A DNA stretch of 64,000 nucleotides from Rotaria sp. Silwood1 (taxonomy: Eukaryota; Rotifera; Eurotatoria; Philodinida; Philodinidae): positions 310,001-374,000 of the forward strand of contig CAJNOP010000119.1 of NCBI GenBank assembly GCA_905250075.1, read 5' to 3'. The translations under genes and the position numbers were made by a program. Below the pieces are notes generated by a model. The model saw only the letters and a list, made by a program, of their open reading frames with translations, was not told the origin of the DNA and did no database searches. Each line of letters starts with the position of its first letter. Position 1 is the stretch's first letter. This document shows positions 61,474 to 64,000 of the stretch, one piece after another.

Positions 61474-63514
61474 TTTAAATCTCCTGTACCAAGTTTTTCA
61501 TAATGTATAAACATAGGCATAACTCTCTACCTAAATATTAGAAGGGTTATTTGAAATATGATATATTATCTATAGAAAAGAAACTAAAGAAGTAATCCTT
61601 AATGTCAAAATGCAAATTCGCTAGTAGATAGAACAACTATACACATATTTACTTTACAAGAACGAAGAAAATACCAGGTACGATACACACATACAAATAC
61701 CTTCTATTAATACCTTGTATTCTGTATAGTATTTAACCAAACAAATTTTTTTCAATGTAAAGTCTTTATACAAAAAAAATATTTTTATAGAAAAAAAAAC
61801 TACAAATTACGTGTTCATATCATTATTTTATATATGCATTTGATTTTGAATATTAATCTTGCTTTCTATACTCTCACAATCAGAACAGCAGCCAATTTAT
61901 CCATATTAACAAAAACATGGGGTTTTTTTTTGAATAGCTTGTTATATATGAATAAATAGAAATTTAGGTTTTTTATTTTTATCTTACAATAAATTAAATA
62001 TGAAACTTACAGAAGAAGAAAAAATTTGTCGTAATGATTTAGTGGTAAATAGAACTCCATAAATTATATATTATTAATACAGAACGTTCTAAAAGTTCGA
62101 GCAAACACTGAACATTTCAGAACGATAATTTCAATCATCAGAAATGACTACAAAACAGCTTATTTTTCTGCATTAAATTTCCCAGTGCCTTTCTTTATCT
62201 GTCATCGAGTATTATGAGCAATTTGTTTTTTTTTCACAGAAATCGGCCATTCTTTCTCACATGATTTCTACCGCCGTTTTTCTTAGACTTGATGTGTATG
62301 CCTCTTGAGCTTTTGAAAATATTTTTCAGTATTTTTTTGAAGTATTTTCACAAATCTGTTATGAAAAGTTTTATTCAAGATATTTCTGATACAATATCTG
62401 TGCTGATCAACGTCATGATTACAACAACTCTAGTAGTAATTCAATCTATTCTTTTCTGCCTTCTTTGTACAAGTGTAAAACAAAAACTGCAAGTCGAATG
62501 TAGTAAAAACAGATAAAATAATTAATGTATTAAAACTATGTTTCATTGCTCTTGAATAATAAATCGATTAAGTTAATAATATTTGTGAACATATACCTGG
62601 ATGAAACATTTTTATAACATGAAAATGATTTCAACACATATTTTATGTAAAAAAATTTTTTTATTTCAAAAAATTGAATTAAAGTATTAAAAATGAAACA
62701 AATTATTTTAAAAAACTATCATTGATGACATTATATCAAATAAAATTTTAATTGAGTATTGAATGAAACTATAACAATCTCATATAAATATCTTGAAAAA
62801 TTGAGCAACTTTTCAGCGCATTTATATATATATATAGTATTTATATTTCCATATAGTTCACAAAGTATACAGATTGAAAAGTCCATCCTCAAGCTCTATC
62901 GTTATCTGTCAGCACGGACGAGTAGTAAGTCCATATTTTCAATGCGCTAACCGTATATTTTGAGTAACAACGTTTAGTGCACGTGTTGTGAAATGTAAAT
63001 GTGTACTGCATAAATACTAAGTGTACGGTCACGCGGAATGCACCCAATGATCGACACAAGAAAAAGATCTTGTTTTTTTGCACTAAAATTCTATTAGTTG
63101 AAACTTTAGTCAATCAGAAGCTTTCAATACTTTTATACCCATAAAAACGAATAAAATAATTTGATGATATAATATCAATAAAAATGAACCATTTTTAATA
63201 ATAAATAAAAATTTCATGCTATCTATTCAATATGTTCAATCAATTAAATACACCATAGCACTGAGTCATCATCGTATCAATGTTATTCATATTTATTTTA
63301 TTTGGTCATTGGCCGCATCGTGTCATCTTAGTCGGTAGTTTGTTTCATTAGTTATCTTTTTCATTTTGTCTCTCATTTATTTAATCGATTAATCATAGCA
63401 TTTCATTCTTTAATTCTTTTCATTGAACAGTTCGATAAACATTTTTGTTCTTCTTTTACATTCCAAAGTTCATTGACTTATTTTTAGATATAGAAAAAAA
63501 GAAATACATAAAAC
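61474..63514. promoter_or_regulatory. Divergent intergenic region, threonine dehydratase / BCAP31
   Basis: About 2 kb between divergent start codons; both promoters must lie here. AT-rich, with short TA runs. No further gene recognised. Confidence 0.45.
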
Positions 63515-64000
63515 ATGAGTTTTCAATGGACTTTTCTAGCGACATTTCTCTATTGTGAAATTGTCGTTGTTATAGTTCTACTTTTACCATTTATTTCACC
63601 AATAACGTACGTATTTATATCTATTTTAAATATTATTTTAATAAAATATATAATTCTATTTGTTTTTTTTGTAGTTGGCGAAAATTTTTTAAATCAAGAC
63701 TTGTAGCAGCATTTTCAGCTGGAGCAAGATATTATTTTAATTTTATAATATGTATATTCGGTTTATTATTTCTCGGTAGAAAAACGAAAATGTTTATCAA
63801 TTATAGAATTTATCTTAATATTTCTGATTAAATTTAGATTCAATTCGTGAATTAAGAAAATATTCTGCTGTTGAAGTGAAAGATTTATCAACACCGCATG
63901 GTGAAGCACATGCACATATGAAACAATTTCGTTCACAGAGAAATTTTTATATTGCTGGTTTCGCTCTTTTTCTTTGGTTGTACGTAAAAAAAAAAACCAT
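63515..64000 (+). CDS. BCAP31: B-cell receptor-associated protein 31 homologue (partial)
   Basis: This is an ER membrane protein that escorts membrane cargo for export and quality control. Exons seen: 63515-63606, 63675-63775 and 63838 to about 63979, then the window ends; the rest of the gene is missing. The product starts MSFQWTFLATFLYCEIVVVI, close to the family's MSLQWT.VATFLY.E, then WRKFFKSRLVAAF, DSIRELRKYSAVE, and HMKQFRSQRNFYIAGFALFL. Three membrane helices are visible. The likely donor of exon 3 is GTACGT at 63980. The later coiled coil and the C-terminal KKxx-type retrieval signal are outside the window. Confidence 0.93.

Noticed and set aside
1..64000. tRNA, rRNA or CRISPR features
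   Set aside because: None was recognised by eye; a covariance-model scan would be needed to exclude small RNA genes.

Overview
The window is nuclear DNA from an animal. The sequence is AT-rich, and the genes are broken by many short GT-AG introns, with a few long ones. Coding exons were joined by hand, and reading phase closes across every junction except one in EXO1 and those of a decayed MRPS24 copy. The Hox gene carries Lox5 (spiralian PG6) features, and together with the small introns, AT-rich codon use, scattered short DNA transposons and decayed gene copies this suggests a spiralian, most likely a bdelloid rotifer. The rotifer call is inference; no species is claimed.

Layout, left to right. 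1-490: 3' end of an unidentified gene (+). 904-3884: exonuclease 1 (-), with a 160-bp hAT-type MITE in one intron. 5174-11291: a DLC1/STARD13-type RhoGAP-START protein (-), followed by a 2-kb leader/promoter zone with several strong unused splice donors. 15365-16158: an unrecognised two-exon gene (-). 16747-18837: a cationic amino acid transporter (+) with a 9-nt microexon. 21556-24672: an OTUD7/Cezanne-like deubiquitinase (-). 25255-34995: exportin-5 (+), whose introns hold a 636-bp fold-back and a 1.6-kb hAT element with a perfect 8-bp target duplication. 35235-38081: APC/C subunit CDC23/APC8 (+), only 239 bp downstream.

39-46 kb is an accessory stretch: a small disordered ORF, three intact LC8 dynein-light-chain-like genes plus one dead copy (all -), a 100-N assembly gap and a mariner-like palindromic element. 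46444-47037 is a decayed MRPS24 gene. 47210-48708 is the Rieske iron-sulfur subunit of complex III (+), with an in-phase alternative last exon. 49038-49464 is a small secreted peptide precursor (-). 52304-53740 is Lox5 (-), whose homeodomain recognition helix sits partly on a 17-nt microexon, followed by 5.3 kb of gene-free upstream DNA. 59011-61473 is an ACT-domain threonine dehydratase (-). 63515 to the end is the start of BCAP31 (+).

The conserved genes are ordinary housekeeping functions: DNA repair, Rho signalling, ubiquitin editing, small-RNA export, cell-cycle proteolysis, respiration and amino-acid metabolism. They do not form a single pathway. The least described content is the LC8-like cluster, the microexons, the long hairpin inside exportin-5, the decayed or alternative exons around MRPS24/UQCRFS1, and the peptide precursor.
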